Assembly (NCBI RefSeq): GCF_038595055.1
Contig: NZ_CP152002.1
Coordinates: forward strand, 3,516,501-3,580,500
DNA from: Paenibacillus sp. FSL R7-0345
Lineage (GTDB): Bacteria; Bacillota; Bacilli; Paenibacillales; Paenibacillaceae
Reading direction: 5' to 3'
DNA length: 64,000 nt
Shown: positions 62,600 through 64,000 of the stretch, in pieces
Numbering within the stretch: the stretch's first letter is position 1
How the letters are laid out: each line of letters starts with the position of its first letter
The notes under the pieces: generated by a model
The model's input: only the letters and a program-made list of their open reading frames with translations
The model's database searches: none
What the model was told of the DNA's origin: nothing
Position numbers and translations under genes: made by a program

Positions 62600-63217
62600 A
62601 TGAACAACCGCTGGAACAAAATCATCTACAAGCTATGGGCTCCTTTGTATGACCGGGTTTTCAATGCAGGTGCTTTTGCCCGGGCGCGGGTTAAGGCATT
62701 ATCCGGTCTTGATTTAAAACCCGGCCAGCGTGTGCTGCTGGTAGGAGCGGGTACGGGGGCCGATCTGCCTCTGCTCTCAGGGCGCGGCCTGCTCATTACT
62801 GCGATCGACCTTTCGCCGGAAATGCTGGCTGAAGCCCGCGCGAAAGTGAAAGCAGGAGAGGATATCACCTTTTTAGAGATGGACGCACAAAATCTGCGCT
62901 TTGGGGACGAGGCCCTTGATGCCGTAATTGCAAATCTGATCGTGTCCGTTGTACCAGATGCGGAGCGTTGCCTGCAGGAAGTTGTTCGCGTAACAAGCAG
63001 GGGCGGCAGCATCGTTATTTTTGATAAATTTGCCCCTAACGGACGTGTATCTCCGGTAATGAAAGCACTGCGTCCGCTGATCTCCCTTCTCGGAACGGAT
63101 ATTGGCCGGGACTTTAATCAGCTGTTTCTTCCTCATCAGGACCAGGTGTCCATTAAGGAAGACCAGCCGCTTCTAATGCGCGGGATGTATCGTAAAATTG
63201 TACTTATGAAACAATAA
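62600..63217 (+). CDS. Class I SAM-dependent methyltransferase (UbiE/PmtA-like)
   Basis: ATG 62600 follows GGGAG at 62587-62591; GTG 62591 is in frame but overlaps that site. The 205 residues carry the SAM motif VLLVGAGTGADLPLL near residue 46, motif II in ITAIDLSPEML near 69 and ALDAVIANLIVSVVPDAE near 106. The opening IIYKLWAPLYDRVFNAGAF resembles small UbiE/PmtA-like methyltransferases, some of which act on lipids or quinones. The substrate is unknown. Confidence 0.88.
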   Translation: MNNRWNKIIYKLWAPLYDRVFNAGAFARARVKALSGLDLKPGQRVLLVGAGTGADLPLLSGRGLLITAIDLSPEMLAEARAKVKAGEDITFLEMDAQNLRFGDEALDAVIANLIVSVVPDAERCLQEVVRVTSRGGSIVIFDKFAPNGRVSPVMKALRPLISLLGTDIGRDFNQLFLPHQDQVSIKEDQPLLMRGMYRKIVLMKQ

Positions 63218-63256
63218 CGGAGAAAATAGATTTCATTATACAGGAGGGGCATTCCC

Positions 63257-63877
63257 ATGAACATTCTCATACTAGGTGCAACCGGACGTGTCGGGAGTCA
63301 AATATTGAGCTATGCACTTCAAGACGGACATCATGTTACAGTATTAGTTCGCACTCCGGAGAAGATTCAAATCGATAATGAGAATTTAACTATTCTTCAA
63401 GGCAATGTGTTAAATCAAGCTGATATTGTCCGTACTGTACATGGAAAAGATGCGATTATCAGCGCACTGAGCACTGATGGTACAGATACTTTATCACAAA
63501 GTATGCCGCTAATGATTGAAGCCATGGAGAACGAAGGGATACGACGAATAATTACGATTGGAACTGCCGGTATACTGCAAAGTGTGAGCAATCCCCAATT
63601 ATTGCGTTATCAGACGGATGAATCCAGGCAAAAGTTAAACCGTGCAGCAAAAGAACATCACAAAGTTTACGATATGCTGCAGCAATCAACACTGGAATGG
63701 ACGATCGTATGTCCTACGTATTTACCGGATGGTGAACGGGTAGGTAAGTACCGTATCAAACCTGATTTTTTGCCGGAAGGCGGGACTAAAATTTCTACTT
63801 CAGATACAGCAGAGTTTACTTATAGCCAGATAAAGAGCCGTGAATTCATACAATCACGTGTGGGCATCGCCTATTAA
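63257..63877 (+). CDS. NAD(P)-binding SDR-like protein (NmrA/BVR-B type)
   Basis: 206 residues of the atypical short-chain dehydrogenase group. The nucleotide-binding motif LILGATGRVGSQILSYAL lies at residues about 3-20, the second-strand basic VLVRTPEK near 32, and the DAIISALSTDGTDT and RRIITIGTAGIL strands follow. Relatives include flavin or biliverdin reductase B-like and anti-sigma-like NAD(P)H-binding proteins. AGGAGGGG precedes the ATG. Its codon use is somewhat more AT-rich than its neighbours. Confidence 0.9.
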   Translation: MNILILGATGRVGSQILSYALQDGHHVTVLVRTPEKIQIDNENLTILQGNVLNQADIVRTVHGKDAIISALSTDGTDTLSQSMPLMIEAMENEGIRRIITIGTAGILQSVSNPQLLRYQTDESRQKLNRAAKEHHKVYDMLQQSTLEWTIVCPTYLPDGERVGKYRIKPDFLPEGGTKISTSDTAEFTYSQIKSREFIQSRVGIAY

Positions 63878-63911
63878 TACATAGACAATCTTAGAAGACA
63901 TCATGATGCAT

Positions 63912-63935
63912 GGAGCGGCAACTGCTGTTGCTCCT
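63912..63935 (+). terminator. Possible terminator hairpin after the SDR-like gene
   Basis: GGAGCGGCAAC and TGTTGCTCC pair imperfectly; only two T residues follow, so this is weak. No gene is callable from here to the window end. Confidence 0.35.
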
Positions 63936-64000
63936 TCAGCCATTTCCGTGCGATTTTAAAATAAATCGTGCATCACCCTCATATGAACTTCGATCTTTAA

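Overview
The window looks like chromosome of a Gram-positive, endospore-forming Firmicute, most likely Paenibacillus or a close relative. This is inferred from gene content and was not checked by any search. The evidence is an SLH-domain surface protein, strong AGGAGG-type ribosome binding sites with some TTG and GTG starts, a YesM/YesN sensor pair beside a CUT1 sugar-type ABC importer that lacks its own ATPase, a very large secreted pectin-active enzyme, an Rph-type rifamycin phosphotransferase, and moderate GC. I saw no rRNA, tRNA, phage, insertion sequence or CRISPR array.

Layout. 1-5.0 kb: the end of an SLH protein, a RarD-like permease, a beta-lactamase-fold hydrolase, and a glycerophosphodiesterase followed by a kinase-like protein. 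5-11.4 kb: a PuuD-like amidotransferase, a decayed LysR/MFS remnant, an AraC regulator divergent from two aldo/keto reductases, a GH13 alpha-glucosidase broken by an internal deletion, and a 48-aa membrane peptide. 11.7-20.1 kb: a BmrR-like MerR regulator, a DUF554 membrane protein, and a 2132-aa secreted protein combining a PL11-type rhamnogalacturonan lyase with two SGNH (CE12-like) acetylesterase modules. 20-31 kb: a WYL regulator, a GyrI-like protein, an MDR oxidoreductase, rifamycin phosphotransferase, an EamA exporter with an AdhR-like MerR regulator divergent from an alcohol dehydrogenase, and a three-gene ABC-2 exporter. 31-36 kb: an AAA ATPase with a beta-helix lipoprotein, deoD behind a purine riboswitch, a methyltransferase, and a broken alpha/beta hydrolase. 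36-41 kb: an operon of DedA, phospholipid N-methyltransferase-like protein, response regulator and sensor kinase, then a MocR regulator. 41-50.5 kb: a PAS chemoreceptor-like protein, a YhgE/Pip-like membrane protein, a sensor kinase without a partner, two tandem membrane-anchored hydrolases, HxlR with a DsbA-family protein, and TetR with another hydrolase. 50.7-64 kb: an SpoVD/PBP2-type transpeptidase, an FAD oxidoreductase, the YesMN-ABC-nucleotidase operon, a methyltransferase, and an NAD(P)-binding protein.

The most interesting signals are regulatory. A U74-type (adenine-class) riboswitch precedes deoD, and its terminator uses the 3' strands of the aptamer, which predicts an ON switch. The alcohol dehydrogenase has a MerR-style promoter with a 19-bp spacer and an AdhR-like box. 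Eleven-bp-periodic direct repeats of the kind bound by OmpR/PhoB-family regulators lie just upstream of both the DedA operon promoter and the tandem hydrolase promoter. At least three loci (LysR/MFS, GH13, alpha/beta hydrolase) appear damaged by internal deletions that remove catalytic or core segments. Most starts given here were moved from the longest possible ORF to the codon with the best ribosome binding site.
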